A DNA stretch of 64,000 nucleotides from Corylus avellana. Taxonomy: Eukaryota > Streptophyta > Magnoliopsida > Fagales > Betulaceae. Numbering within the stretch: position 1 is the stretch's first letter; the number at the start of each line of letters is the position of its first letter. The stretch is from assembly GCF_901000735.1 (NCBI RefSeq), contig NC_081541.1:5077021-5141020 (forward strand), written 5' to 3'. This document shows positions 1-12,198 of this stretch, one piece after another. The notes under the pieces were generated by a model. The model was not told the origin of the DNA and did no database searches. It worked only from the letters and a program-made list of their open reading frames with translations. Made by a program: the position numbers and the translations under genes.

Positions 1-1178
1 AAGCATGCCACTCCCATTTCCTTAGTCACTATCATATAATTCTCCCGTGGCAGCTCCAAATCTAACCCCTTGAAATGAAAAACCATTCGAGGGATGCCTG
101 CCTTAAGTTCCTCATCATCTCCTGAGTTAACTTCAAAGCAAACATCCAAACCCATTGTGGAGAAACTCGACACATTTAGTTTCGCCTGTGCCAGAAACTC
201 TTGCGTTAGAATGCTAAATGCATCCTCTTGTAAGCTAGTGATTGTGGTTCCGGAATCAATGATCATGCCGCCCACTCCGTCGACTATTTCGAACACTTGT
301 CTTGGTATGGGCAAGAGAGCATCGCCGACGGTGATGGCTTCAAGAGATAGGTAGTAAAACAATGGCTGCGATGGGTTTTTAATCAATGGGGTGGATTTGA
401 GCCGCTGCCCATGTGTGATTTTCAAATCTTTTAGAGACCCAAAGAAAAGGCTACTTTTCTTTTTGGCAGTAATGGATGTTAAACAGTACGAGAATGTCTG
501 CACATTGAGCTGTGCAACAAGGGAAGTAGGTCCTCGCCCGAGGCCCAATATCCCCGCGGCGTGGTCAAGTCCCACCCCCTCGTTGTCGACACCACACCCA
601 AATCCTATATTTGGCACGGGAACATGGTGGTGCGAGTCTCCAAAGGTGAAAGTGTCTGTTGCAATAAACCCTTCTGTGGTCGATTCATCACCATAAACAT
701 TATTGTACTGACATGATTCATTCCCACACTTTGAGTTGACAAAATCCTTGCACAACAGACTATCGCATGAAACATTCTTAAACGAAGATGATAGCGCCGG
801 GTCAAAAACAGGCGTTGGTTGCTTGAAACAGCGCCTACATGGCTTGCATTGCGTCCAGATCAAGTCACTGCCCGTGTCCATTATGGCGCGGAAAGGTATT
901 GGCGGGGTCCCTATCGACAAGTTCATCAAGAAGGCTCCATCTCCACCTAGAATCGGCGCTTGAAAAGCTTTTGTTCGTACTGCAAGGCCCAGCCTATCGA
1001 CCCGCATTTTCCCACGGAGGAGTTCTTGTTGGATGATTTGTATGTCGGAAAGATTTTGGTTGGTGTCGATGCGTGAGAGGCTGACCCGGAAGCTGAAATT
1101 TTCTTGGGAGGAGCATCCCAATGGGAGGAGAATTAGTATCAAAATTGATAGAGAGGGAACAGGGAGATATTGTGCCAT
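1..1178 (-). CDS. Aspartic protease, nepenthesin-like (A1B type), C-terminus cut by window edge
   Basis: A single uninterrupted reading frame of about 392 codons runs from the ATG at 1178 to the window edge, so only the last few dozen residues are probably missing. The start is followed by a hydrophobic leader (residues 1-24, ending LPLGCSS), a likely secretory signal peptide. Both catalytic aspartate motifs are present: DTGSD at residues 101-105 and DSGT at 308-311. The flap motif YGDESTTEG begins at Y162. The cysteine-rich stretch after the first aspartate (CKPCRRC, then several more Cys) is the nepenthesin-type insertion of plant secreted aspartic proteases. Such enzymes cleave proteins in the apoplast or vacuole; the substrate here is unknown. 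The absence of introns is common in this subfamily. No prosegment processing site can be assigned. The family call is secure; the orthologue is not identified. Confidence 0.93.
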   Translation of the reverse strand, partial: MAQYLPVPSLSILILILLPLGCSSQENFSFRVSLSRIDTNQNLSDIQIIQQELLRGKMRVDRLGLAVRTKAFQAPILGGDGAFLMNLSIGTPPIPFRAIMDTGSDLIWTQCKPCRRCFKQPTPVFDPALSSSFKNVSCDSLLCKDFVNSKCGNESCQYNNVYGDESTTEGFIATDTFTFGDSHHHVPVPNIGFGCGVDNEGVGLDHAAGILGLGRGPTSLVAQLNVQTFSYCLTSITAKKKSSLFFGSLKDLKITHGQRLKSTPLIKNPSQPLFYYLSLEAITVGDALLPIPRQVFEIVDGVGGMIIDSGTTITSLQEDAFSILTQEFLAQAKLNVSSFSTMGLDVCFEVNSGDDEELKAGIPRMVFHFKGLDLELPRENYMIVTKEMGVAC

Positions 1179-1237
1179 TGTGTACGTGCATGCAAATTTA
1201 GGGCGACGTACGTAATGAACAAGTGAATTGGCAGATA

Positions 1238-1247
1238 GAATTTATAG
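1238..1247 (-). promoter_or_regulatory. Putative TATA box of the aspartic protease gene
   Basis: Read on the minus strand this is CTATAAATTC, about 60 bp upstream of the ATG at 1178. The spacing suits a plant TATA element with a short 5' UTR. It is inferred from sequence only. Confidence 0.45.
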
Positions 1248-1391
1248 TGGTTTTCTAAGGATGAAACATTTGGTGGAGGTGAGGATGATGCGGAAAATGT
1301 GCGTTGAACTGGTCATGCCAACCAATGGTGCAGCTCATGCACGTGCAAAACGTAATGAGTGCTACACCACTATATATATATTTTAGAAAGG

Positions 1392-1549
1392 CTATTTGTG
1401 TCTTATTAAGAATAATGTGGTTATTAAAATTACCATTGGGCTTTTGATTGATCATTATTGAGTTTTGATTGATCATTATTGAGTTTTGATCAAATAGTGA
1501 TTTTAATAGCCACATTATTCGTAGTATAACACAGGTAGGACACAAATAG
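1392..1549. mobile_element. Small MITE with ~40-bp imperfect terminal inverted repeats
   Basis: The left end CTATTTGTGTC is matched by GACACAAATAG at the right end. The inverted similarity continues inward through AATAATGTGGTTATTAAAAT and its partner near 1500-1522. The centre (about 1440-1490) holds two tandem copies of a 21-22 bp unit containing TTGATTGATCATTATTGAG. No coding capacity. No clean target duplication could be set, so the superfamily is unassigned. Confidence 0.65.
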
Positions 1550-2369
1550 ACCATTTAGAATTACTCATATATATTACTCTTTTTTTTTTTTTATAAACAT
1601 TTTATTACCTTCCTATAAAGACAAGGGTTGACATTTTTATTTCAAAGCATTAACCTTGAGAGTCTCAAAAACTTTTAGACCAGTCGTCATTAAAAAATTA
1701 AAATAAAATTTGAGAATTAGTTAAAAATAACATGTCAACATTATAAAAAAATTGTATAATACAAATATGCTATACAATATTACTCTTCCATAAATTTTCA
1801 AACAATTGGTTGAACTAAGAACTTATTAATGAGTCTTAAAGGAAACTCATGACTCAATTTTTTTTCTTCCTAATTTAATAGGAAAAGGGTTATAATGGGA
1901 ATCCTTCACACTCCTAATCCGAAATAAAGAGAGATTGGATGATCCTAAAAATGAGAAAATGGATGGGCTTCCCAACAACAGACCAAAAACGAAATTTAAC
2001 GGCGCGACAATACATTCAAAGGTTAAAAAATATGTCAAATAAGTGATTTGGTCATCTAAAGGGGCGGTATAAGGCGGTTATAGAAGTAAAAGAGCTACAA
2101 ATGAAGGCTAACCTATCTGAACCCCTATTTGTAAACAACAACAACCACCGAAAAAATATTGAAGCTGAATATGTATTGTTATAGTCCAATGTAGGGACTG
2201 AAAAAGTAGAGAGGTATTAACACTAATCCGGTTACAAAAGTCTCAACATAAAGATCAAATCGCCAAAGAACTGGGATACAATAACCCACAAAACACAAAA
2301 GCCAAAAAAATACAAATAAAGCTACAAAGCACAGTACAAAGAAAAACACAAGGGAAATAAGAAAAACAC

Positions 2370-2403
<34 letters not shown>

Positions 2404-2543
2404 TAAAAAGAATCCAAATAACAGAAAAAAGCCTCTTTTAGGTTTGTAGATGTTTATATTTTATCTACGTTCTAATGGAAAAAAATAATTGAAAACATGT
2501 GGGTGAAATGAGATATCAACTAAAATCATAAAAGATACATTAA
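1550..2543. other. Intergenic AT-rich DNA
   Basis: No gene is recognisable here. The stretch is AT-rich with short A and T runs and one (AAT)n microsatellite at about 2371-2400. It separates the protease promoter from the MITE at 2544. Confidence 0.7.
2371..2400. repeat. (AAT)n microsatellite
   Basis: About ten uninterrupted AAT units followed by a short A/T-rich tail. A candidate length-polymorphic locus. Confidence 0.9.
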
Positions 2544-2780
2544 GGGCATGTTTGAGATTGCGTTTGAGGATTTAAAAGTGATTTTAACACTTAAAAAGTT
2601 TGTTGGAAGAAAAAATTACTCGTTTGGTAAAATTAATTAAAAACGCTTTTAAGGGTAAAAAAAGCCTTAAAAATAGTTTTTTAAAAAAGCACTTTTGACA
2701 AAAGCTTAAAAATAAAGCTTTTGCCCCAAAGCTATTTTTGACTTAAAAGTTCTATTTCTTAAACGCAATTCTAAACAGGC
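2544..2780. mobile_element. MITE, hAT-like ends
   Basis: The left end starts GGGCATGTTTGAGATTGCGTTT and the right end, reverse complemented, starts GCCTGTTTAGAATTGCGTTT, giving a roughly 20-bp imperfect inverted repeat. The interior is rich in AAAAGC/GCTTTT words and self-complementary. This GGGC-TGTTT-TTGCGTTT type is frequent in eudicot genomes. The target duplication is unclear. Confidence 0.55.
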
Positions 2781-3174
2781 TTTTAATAAAATTAAAAACT
2801 TTATAGGATTTTTGTAACGCATCATGTTCCTTAAATTATGAGGTGAAGAAAAGAAATAAAATCTGATCAGAAAAAAAAAAAAAAAAATCATTAAAATAAG
2901 GTGCTTTCCGCCTTCCGGCTTTCGAGTAACGACATCTCCCAGCCTCATGTTTTTGTTATTGGCCCAAATCAATAAACCCGAAATTGGGCCTCTACCCGCC
3001 CGATAAAAAGTTATACCCATTGTGCTCCAACAAGTAGACTGCAGTTCATATGATCATCACTCAGAAAAACACTTGCAGAGAATCCCCATCCTTTCCATCG
3101 CTTCAAGTTCCCGCGAAATCAATTACATTTGATAGCAACACATACGCATTCAGAAACGAGGCCTGTAAATTCTC
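2781..3174 (+). promoter_or_regulatory. Promoter and 5' UTR region of TFB4
   Basis: This sequence lies between the MITE at 2544-2780 and the TFB4 start codon at 3175. It holds an A/T-rich part with an A-run near 2871-2887, then a GC-richer part from about 2905 (GGCCCAAATC and GGGCCTCTACCC, site II-like GGGCC words). A transcription start is not visible. GGGCC elements without an obvious TATA box are typical of plant housekeeping promoters, which suits a basal transcription factor gene. Confidence 0.45.
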
Positions 3175-6100
3175 ATGGCGTCCGCTCCTTCAAAGCTCTA
3201 TGCAGGTCCCTCTCTCTCTCTCTCTCTCTCTACTTTCACGTTCTTCTTCTTCTTTATCTCATTCTCTGTTTGTTGTTGGATCGTGTTGTTGCAGATGACG
3301 TGAGCGTCCTGGTGGTACTGTTGGACACAAACCCTTTCTTCTGGAGCTCTTTTGCTTTTCCTTTCTCCAAGTTCCTCTCTCACGTACTCTCTCTCTCTCT
3401 CTCTCACAATTCCAAATCCTGACCATCTGATTGATCGAAATTAGGACTTATCAAATTTTTCTGCTGCATTTTCTGGCGAGCCAAACTGAGGTTAATTGCG
3501 GTTTAGATTCTCAGTTTTTGAGTTTTTACTGCAGTTTCTTTCGTTTCTGAACTCGATCTTAGTTCTGAACCAACTCAACCAAGTGGTGGTGATTGCTACC
3601 GGGTGCAATTCCTGCGACTACATCTACGACTCGTCTATGGCGACGAGCCCCAGTATTGAGAGCGGAAGAATGCCCGCCCTCTGCTCCGACTTGTTGCAGA
3701 AATTGGAAGAGTTTGTGACCAGGGACGAGCACTTGGGCAAGCAAGACTCTCTAGGGCCCACCACTTCTTCGCTGCTATCGGGCTCCTTGTCTATGGCTCT
3801 TTGTTGTATCCTTTTAATTATTGCTTATGTTTGTTTAGTTAGTCGCTATCGATATCGGAATATGATAAATTTTCGCTTGTCTTGCTTAAGCCTGCCGAGT
3901 TAGATTTTTAATTCAGCATCTCTACTTTGATACCATGGCAAATTTCTATCTGTCCCAAAAGCTTAAGTTGATGAGAAAGAGTGAATTTAATCACTTAATC
4001 AATATTCTAATAGAATGAAAGGCTCCATTGGGTGGCATGGAGATAGTTTGGGGATTAACTGGATTTGGCTGCTAAAGATTTTGATGTTATGTGTAATAGC
4101 CTGAATCAATCACAAATGTGTAAGACACAATGGAGCTGTTTGATATTCACGGGACATCTAAAGTTTGTTTTACTTTCACTTGTTTCGATGACTAGATATA
4201 CAAAGGATTTTTCGTTCGGGACCACTCCATCCGCAACCTCGAGTGAGTAATTATATCTGCATTTAAACTTATACTTATTTGCTGAATTGCATAAGTTGGA
4301 GTACTGATATTTCTTTGATTGATTATCCGGCCATCAATCGCCGTGAATGGTTCTCAAATGTATTGCGGAGCTGTGAGATTTTGTTTTTCAATATGATATA
4401 CACTGTGCAAGTCTCATTATTAAGTATCTTGGTGGTAGTATATTCCTTTGATATAGTCGCATCACTGTATTTGAAGATGGAATTGTGCGATCCCTTTTTA
4501 ACACTTTCTAATCAAGCACAAAGAGGCACATGTATTTTTTAACCTATTTGGCAGTCTTGATCCATATATAGAATAAAAATCATTATACTTGCAAATTAAA
4601 ATTTTTGGAAAAGATCAACCCCAAAGGGTTGGTCTAGTGATTGAGGCTTGTGGTCTTAAGGAGTATCACCCCTTAGATCCCAAGTTCAAGACTTGCTAGG
4701 TGCAAACTCTCCCTTGGGGCCACACCCCCTGGTGTAAAAAACCAGTGATTTACCCTGATTCGTGTAGGGAACTTCCGAGGGTACGGTGCTCGGGTTCGAG
4801 GTTTACTTTGCAGGGGTGGGTCCAAAGGGCCCTGCTTTGTCGAGGTTCCTTGTCATTAAAATAAAAAATAAAAAAATTTGGAAAAGATTTTTATGTGTAG
4901 CAAAGCAAGTTTAGGGTGTGAAATTGTTGTTAGGAAAACATTGACATTACGAGACACTGATGTGTGAATCTACAAGCTTTTGTGGTTTGTAGTAACTATA
5001 GTTGTCCAAAAACTGATTTGGTTAGTTCTAATTGCTGTATCAAAATTATTCATGAAGGTGCTAGTGGTTGACACACTCAAAAGTGGAATTATTGGTAATG
5101 AATTTTGGAGCACGATTTAAATAATATTGCCATTGAATGAGGTTTATTGAAGGTAAAATTCCTCAACCTTACATATAACTGAAACTCTATTGTGACACAA
5201 GCTCCAGTTAGTCCTTAAAAGGTCTCTAGTTTTCTTCTACAAACTCTTCTAACTTGATATAGTGGATGACCTGTGGTGATGTTTTCTGTGATATGGTGAT
5301 TGTATAGCTTTTAATATCATCCAAAGTTGAAATATATTTCACTGTACGCTTGTTGCTCTTCATTCAGATTGTATGCAGTTGGTCTAATTATTGCAATGTG
5401 CATGGCCAATTTGTAGAATGATATATGACATTGTGTTTCTTTTTTAAAGCCTACTTTCTGTTGGTTTTGTTTGTAATTATTTTCCCCCCCTCTATTTTCT
5501 GCTTTATCATTTTATTGCATTCATTTAGATTTTTAGACTTGAGTAGAATATCTTTCTGGTAAAGTTACTGACATATGGGGGCAGATTTTATGCTTGCAGG
5601 GATCCTCAGATGGACCAGAACAGTATGTTCTTTATAATTTTTGGCAGTGTCATTTTCTTCTTCTTCTTCTTCTGATTATTATTATTATTATTACTACTAC
5701 AATTGGTATGAGTATTACTTTTATTATTACTACTACTTTTTGTACTTTTAGGTTGAGCTTTTTGCCTGAAGTTTTCCCCTCTTTTCCAGATATGTTGCAA
5801 TCATGAATGCAATATTTTCAGCGCAGCGCTCTATGGTATGCAGTTAATGTTTCTCTTTGTTGTCCTATGAATAATCTGTATAAAAAATACTTTTCGGTTG
5901 GTAAATGGCTGAATCAGTTTTTGGAAATGGTCCAATGTGTTACAGTTGATTCCCTCCTCCAGTCCCAATGAAAGCTGGGAATGCTTTAGGCATATTAGTT
6001 TGATATCTTTTTATGAGAACATGTAGCATAAATGGCCCTGGTTGTGGGTCTTACAATTTTAATATGAAAGATTTGGCTATCATATGTGGAACATATCTTT

Positions 6101-9100
6101 ATCCTGTTGATTTTCAGGAATAAAGATCAAAATCTTAATCATTAGTTGTTATTATTGTCAAAAAATTTCTTGAAGAAATTAAATTTCCTCCCAGTTGTCA
6201 AGCATGAAAGCTTTACTATTTATTTTGCTAAAATGGAACTAGAAACAGGTGGCAAACATAGTTGTTTTGTTTGCCACAGTTTTTAATGAATAACTGTGAC
6301 TTACTGTCATATGTAAATGTTATTTCAGTAATCCTTAATGAGAATCTGGACTGATTTCCGTGCATTAACCACCATACTCTATAATGAATTCTGAGTGACT
6401 TATTATGATAAATAGCATTATTCATTGAGCAAAATGATTATTGATACTAGTTTCATACAGATTACTATCAAACCTAAGGTTGCCAATCTTCTGTTTCTGC
6501 TTCTTTAACCACTCGAGTCTTGATTCTTGAATTGCTTGTTTATCGTCCAATCCTTGCTGCCTATCTGATATTCAGTTTTTCAAACCTCTTCTCAATTTCT
6601 TTTTTGTAATCACTCTGACTCATGCAAGCTCCTCATAAAACCTCGTTCTCACCAACTTCTCCCTTTTAGACTTCTTTATTCCTACCTTCTTGTCCATCTT
6701 TGACTTCATCTTCAATGAACCACATGCATATTCCTTCTCTTTATACTTTTTTTTTTTTTGATAACGTAGGAGAACTTTACTCAGATTAATTGCACGTCGC
6801 AAACGCATACTGTACAACAATACCTTATGTACTTTATGTACTTTGTGCCCATTTTCACTCAGTTTCTTGTTCACTTCCTTCATGATCTGGCTGGACTTCT
6901 GACTTGGCCCTGCCAATGCATAGTGCTGAATCACTGCTGATGGACCCAATAAATTCAGATACCATTCAAAATCTTAAGAATTTGAATGGAAGAAAGCAAT
7001 CAAAACACAAAGGAGGAGTACTAGTATTTTACAACATTTAGTTATTTATTCATCGACTTTCCATTGTAATAGTATCAAATGCATTTATAATCTAATGTCC
7101 TGTCTCGAATGATCTAGCTGTGCCTTGAATCTTGGTCATTTGATTTTGAAATGAATAGAAAAAGAGATGGTTCCAGTGTCTGAGATTGGCATTTGAGATG
7201 TGAGATTCTTGACATCAAGCAATGTTTTTCTGGGCCGTATTGCTTGTGGAAACCTCAATGTCTGTGAAAATAAAGGGTCCATCAAAAATGATTGCACCCC
7301 TTGGTTGTTGGGTTTTTGGGGTGGGGTCTTCTTGGGTTTTGTTGTTGGGTTTTAGTTGGGCTACCTATGTATACTTTATTGTGTACCTAGAGGCGCATTG
7401 CCCTTTTTTTGATACATACCATATTACTTATCAAAAAAGAAAAATGATTGCACCCCTTGGTTGAGCCATCCCCTATAAATAAATACTTCAAATGCAGATG
7501 TATGAACTATGAGCCTAAAAGTTTCAAATTTTGACTACTGATTGTTAAATCTGCATCTTCTTTGTCAAACAATGTAATCTTTTATGGAAAATGCCTGACC
7601 ATAATTCATTTGGCTTTTAGACTGTGGGCAAGTGCTAGACATTTGGCAACAGTGTAGGATAGAGAATGTACCATCATCATGTGTGTGATGTGTGCCAACA
7701 TTATGGTTGGAATTTCATATCTTCAAGGCTATGCAAGATATTCGGTGGCTTATTAGATGGTCAGTCAAATTATGCTAGGCAAGCTTTGTTGAACAGGTTG
7801 GTTATATGCAAATTAGATATAAAGTCACCTCAACTCAACTAAGCTTTAATCCCAACTAATTGAAGTTAGGTCCATAAACCCCTTTTCCAAACTAATTTGG
7901 ATTGGCTAAATATATTTAAGTTGGCCGATTGCAAATTTGAAATGAAGTCCTGGGATGATTTGATCTATGTAAATACATGGTTTCCAAAGTCTTTCTTGCA
8001 AAATATTTAACAATTTGTTAGTCAAATATGTTTGAGGTACAAATTTATGGTGTCCACATATATGTCATTTAAGTTTGTGGTTTGCTCTTATTTAGCTTCT
8101 TTATACTGTATGCGTACTCGTACTAGTACTATGTTGGTTTGTTATCATTTTTTAAGTACTTGGGAGCATACAAAAGGTCCTCTAATAAGATTTATGATCT
8201 TTTTCCTTTTTTGAGATGATTATACTCACTGATTCTTTTTTGAATTTAAAGAACTTTCTTATGTAAATCCAAATTGCCTCTGGTGCAGGTTCCTATAGAT
8301 TCTTGCTATATAGGTTCTAACAATTCTGCCTTCCTTCAGCAGGTAATTTGTCCGTTGCATGTAATTTTAATGAATTTTCATTGCAATACATGATATAATA
8401 TTGGCATCAGCCCTCTGTTGGCTTTAGTGATTGCATCTAATGTGTTTGAATATCAGGCTTCTTACATAACTGGTGGTGTGTATCAGAAACCCCAACAACT
8501 GGATGGGCTGTTTCAATATCTCTTGGTAGGTTGTGTAGAATATTTTTCACTAAGCAGTTTAAAGTTGCAGTCTTTTATCTTTGTTCTATGCTAATTGAGC
8601 TTGCCCATGCTGTATTGCTTTCATACTTTTTTTTTTTCTTTCAAAAAACTATATAATATGCATGTCAAATTTTAAAGCTTTTGGGAGTATAACATTAAAC
8701 AATACAGAGGAAGTTAATTCACAAAAAGAATAATGCTATATATCACGCATTTATCCCACTTTGTTGAGGGCCGCATCAGCAAAGTGGAATAAAAGTGTGT
8801 GTATAGCATTACTCTTTTTGCATAGAACTCAATAGAGTTGTCATAGAGCCAAATGAGACACCATTGGTTGATACGCATGACATATGACATGGATACTATG
8901 TTCTTCACATTCCGGTTACCTGACTTATATTGATTTTCTGTCTTTCAAGCTGAGGTGGCGCAATCTAGATATGATTAAAGCTGGTGATAAGTTAAAGCTG
9001 ACGTTGTTCAGATCTTTGAAAGACTTATTTTCTGTATGATAATATTTAATGGTTTTCAAAAAGTTCATGTCCTGATCTGTATGTTGTCGAGAGTACTATA

Positions 9101-11076
9101 AGAGAACCATTGTATTGTCACTGAGACACCTTGGACCATGAAGCATGAAATCCAATACTACTAGCACGCGGGTTCACTGTGCCATCACCTGACTTGTGTG
9201 TATGTATACTCAGGTTTGGAAGAACTTGTGAAGCTCAAATTGGAAAAATTTGGACATGGTTTGTTCAGGTTATGGTTCAAAACATGCATTGTTAAAATCT
9301 TCACAAGATTACCTGCTCTTTTTTTATATTCCATAGGTTGTTTGGGTAGCTACTATTCAAACTCTATGGCGTATCTGGCTCACGCTCAAGGGGTATTAAG
9401 CTTGCACAAGCACAAGATCTTATAGTGGTTGTTGTTGTTGAAGGAAAACCCATGGTTGACCTGGCAGGATAGTTTGAACAGAATGTAGCTATTGTATGAA
9501 CAGATCTTGTTTTCAGTTACAATACCAGTAAGTTAGCTACTTCATTTCTTTCTAATCCCAATGTGCTTCAAAACTGCATGAAAAAAATTGAACAGAACGT
9601 TCTTGCACTATAGCAGTGCTATTCTAAAATGGGGTTGCTTCTGATCCAATTGATCTGCACTGACGAAATTAGAATTCAAAGGTGAGAAAATGAGGATTTG
9701 GTTCTATGTTACATTCCAAGAATTCAGTACATAGAAATACCAATCGTGAGTTTACACATTAGTTAAGCCCCATAATCGTCTTATATCTGAATGATATTCT
9801 TGTGCTTTGCATGTCAACTGTAGCAGCTTTTATTTGTACCGCTTCAGTTTCGGGATCAGAACTTTTAGCTGTTTTCGGATTAGAAAAGAATAGTGTGTTT
9901 AAATCAACAGAATTGATTTGGTCTGAACCTGAAAATCTAGCAAGAACTTGTTGAACCTTTAATAACTTTCAGCTCTTTCACTTCTGAATACCGAACTTGT
10001 AAGAATCTAATATAGAAGCTAGTTATGTAGTTGGTATTCTTTTTTCTTGTTTAAGATTTATTATTATATAATGGATATATTTTCTGAAACTTTTGTTGTT
10101 GTATTCAGTCACTATCTTTGGTTTTTCATGTATATGTGACAATCTTGTTCCGTATTATGTCACTCTATCTAATTTTCTGTAGTCTACAAGCCTTTCTTTT
10201 ACATGTCTTTCAACTTGTTGATACTGATGAAATCTTGTTGTTTCATGCAGACAGTTTTTGCGACTGATTTGCATTCTCGTACCTTCTTACAGCTTCCTAA
10301 GTCTGTTGGTGTTGACTTCCGTGCCTCGTAAGTTAAACCTCTTGTGGTCATTTTTTTTTTTTCTTCTTTTTTTCTTTATGTTGTTTTCAAGCCACTTGTT
10401 CTTCTGGATGTTTCCCTTTGCAAGTACTAATATTGATGTTTGAAATTGTTATATTGTGGGTGTAATTATACTGGGGGCTGCATCGTTGACTTTTTCTTGG
10501 CAAATGTGATTATATTTTTAATATTCTGCCTGCATTAAGTTAAACTCACCTTAATTAGATAAATCTAGAAAAAAAACTGATTAGAAATAAATCTATATCT
10601 GCAATGAACTGATTATCTGTATTCATTTTTACATAGAGGTACAAATTAGATGGTGGGTCTCAATTTTTCTCTTGTATCTGGATTAATGAGCTTGTTTGGA
10701 TGTTTGGTGATACTGAATACAGCAAACTTACTAGAATCAAATCTCGCATGGTATACACTTAAAAATCTTTTCCATGGGCAGGGTTACCATATCAGTCACG
10801 GTTCTCAAAATGATGAATTTGATCTCTCTCTCTCTCTTGCATGCATTGTTTACTTAGACGTTTAAGTTTATATGCAAGTATAAACTGTTTCGGTGGATAG
10901 CTGCTTATGATTGTTTGCGTGTTTATAGTTTTTACGACGTTTTTGTTCTCGTTTCTTTATCTGTTTAGGTATTTCTCTTGTATACTTCATGTGTACTTGG
11001 GTAGGTCCATTGGTTTTTTAATGAAATCCTCTTTACTTGAAAAAAATAAAAATAATAGAGAAGTCTTATGTAATGT

Positions 11077-11126
<50 letters not shown>

Positions 11127-12198
11127 CTTCTGTCTTCGTAACGCATAAGTACATGCATGCATGTGAATACATGCATATACATAAGTTTATGCCCACACAC
11201 AATTGAATTGCATGCGCTGTATTAAACCTTTGAAACTTGCAGGTGCTTTTGCCATAAAAAGACAATCGACATGGGCTATATATGTTCTGTATGCTTGTCC
11301 ATATTCTGTAAGCATCACAAGAAATGTTCGACCTGTGGGTGAGTGGATTTATTGTTTTCAATTTATATTATACTGTTTATGATAAGCTGCCAGCAGTGGT
11401 TTCACTGTGTATGATTCTTTAATTCAAACTAATACCTATTCGTAGTAAATGACTGCAAGCTCAAAATCACAAAAGAAGTAGATTAACTTTTGTGGTCCTA
11501 TGTTTTTTGAGGGTTTGTCCAAATGGTATATGGGGATAGCTATATCACTGTTCTTTCTGATTAAGCTTAACAAAGGGTCTTGAATCGTCAAACTCAGGTG
11601 TTCCAGGCTGTAAGAAATCTTTCAGCTCTCCATATTGGGTATGTTAGCAGTAGCTGGATGGCAAAGGTCTACCTATTATATATATTTTTTTTATTAAATC
11701 TTATGTTGGGTTTGTGAGGAGTTTGAGATGGGGACAGAAAAAATTGTGATTATTTTTTTCCCCATTTTTTAAGTCAAACTTAGGTGTTTTGTTACTGCAA
11801 GATAAAGTAATTAAGGTTGGCAGTAACATCAATTGGAAGAAGACCATAACTCTATGGAAGGAAGATATCCTTCACAACCAGATAAGTTAAAAATCAGTCA
11901 GTGGAGTGGTTGCCTTCATGGTGTGAACTTAGCTAATTTTATATGTTGATTGAAAGCTCAGAGAAATTAGTTACTGCACATTGCTGCTCTTGATATCCAG
12001 ATGAATCAATTTAATTTTATTTTTTATGATGAAAAAAAATGGAGCTGCTCCGCGTTTCTGAGATGTTGTTTTGTGTCATCAATTTACCTCTCTTGATATT
12101 AGTTGTGGCTTTGGGCATCATGCAGGTCAGTATTTGGTCAGGCTCACGCAGATGTTGCCTCGGCTTCCAATCTTAAGAGAAAGACTCCAGAAACATAA
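3175..12198 (+). CDS. TFB4: TFIIH core subunit p34 (TFB4/GTF2H3 family)
   Basis: Eleven exons give 296 aa: 3175-3205, 3295-3383, 3535-3805, 4196-4242, 5585-5622, 5790-5835, 8289-8342, 8457-8525, 10251-10327, 11243-11338, 12126-12198. All introns are GT-AG and all phases close. The product is the p34 subunit of TFIIH, which acts in RNA polymerase II initiation and nucleotide excision repair in the nucleus. The N-terminal two thirds are the von Willebrand A-like fold ([14 protein letters not shown], then [13 protein letters not shown] and [20 protein letters not shown] in conserved order). The C-terminal zinc module has C242, C244, C255, C258, C263, C269 and C272. The tail is basic (LKRKTPET). 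Length fits the roughly 300 aa of plant homologues. Introns are long (to about 2.5 kb) and hold a SINE, a LINE tail, a palindromic MITE and a 47-nt T run. The start context is weak, but the N-terminus [14 protein letters not shown] fits the family. Confidence 0.95.
4616..4876 (+). mobile_element. tRNA-derived SINE in TFB4 intron 4
   Basis: A box-like TGGTCTAGTGATTGAGG and a B box-like GTTCAAGACTTGC lie near the 5' end, as in RNA polymerase III promoters. The body has the GGGGCCACACCCCC and GGGTTCGAGG-type words of a widespread plant SINE family and ends in an A-rich tail (TCATTAAAATAAAAAA). It is flanked by a 12-bp target duplication TTTGGAAAAGAT at 4604-4615 and 4877-4888. Confidence 0.85.
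7308..7440 (+). mobile_element. 5'-truncated LINE tail with 23-bp target duplication (TFB4 intron 6)
   Basis: Only the last ~130 bp of a plant L1-type element are present. They include the usual 3'-end words (CTACCTATGTATACTTTATTG, TGTACCTAG, CATATTACTTATC) and an A-rich end. The same 23 bases, starting AAAATGATTGCACC, lie directly before (7285-7307) and after (7441-7463) the insert. This is the signature of target-primed reverse transcription with severe 5' truncation. Confidence 0.85.
8722..8820. mobile_element. Near-palindromic mini-MITE in TFB4 intron 8
   Basis: The ends CAAAAAGAATAATGC and GCATTACTCTTTTTG are inverted repeats. Almost the whole 99 bp can fold back on itself, because CCCACTTTGTTGA pairs with TCAGCAAAGTGGAA. 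It lies inside a transcribed intron, so the RNA would form a long hairpin. Confidence 0.7.
10905..11050 (+). mobile_element. Possible LINE 3' tail in TFB4 intron 9
   Basis: The text CTTGTATACTTCATGTGTACTT, then CATTGG, TTTTTTAATGAAAT, CTTTACTTG and an A-rich tail resembles the 3' ends of plant LINEs and the tail at 7308-7440. No target duplication was found, so the left limit is arbitrary. Confidence 0.4.
11080..11126. repeat. 47-nt T homopolymer in TFB4 intron 9
   Basis: An unbroken run of T, about 115 bp upstream of the acceptor of exon 10. It could be the poly-A tail of a minus-strand retroposon whose body is no longer recognisable. The true length may be uncertain because of sequencing error in homopolymers. 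Confidence 0.9.

Noticed and set aside
3195..3410. CT-rich ORFs around the TFB4 first exons
   Set aside because: They read through intron 1 and the intron 2 donor; the spliced TFB4 model explains the coding parts.
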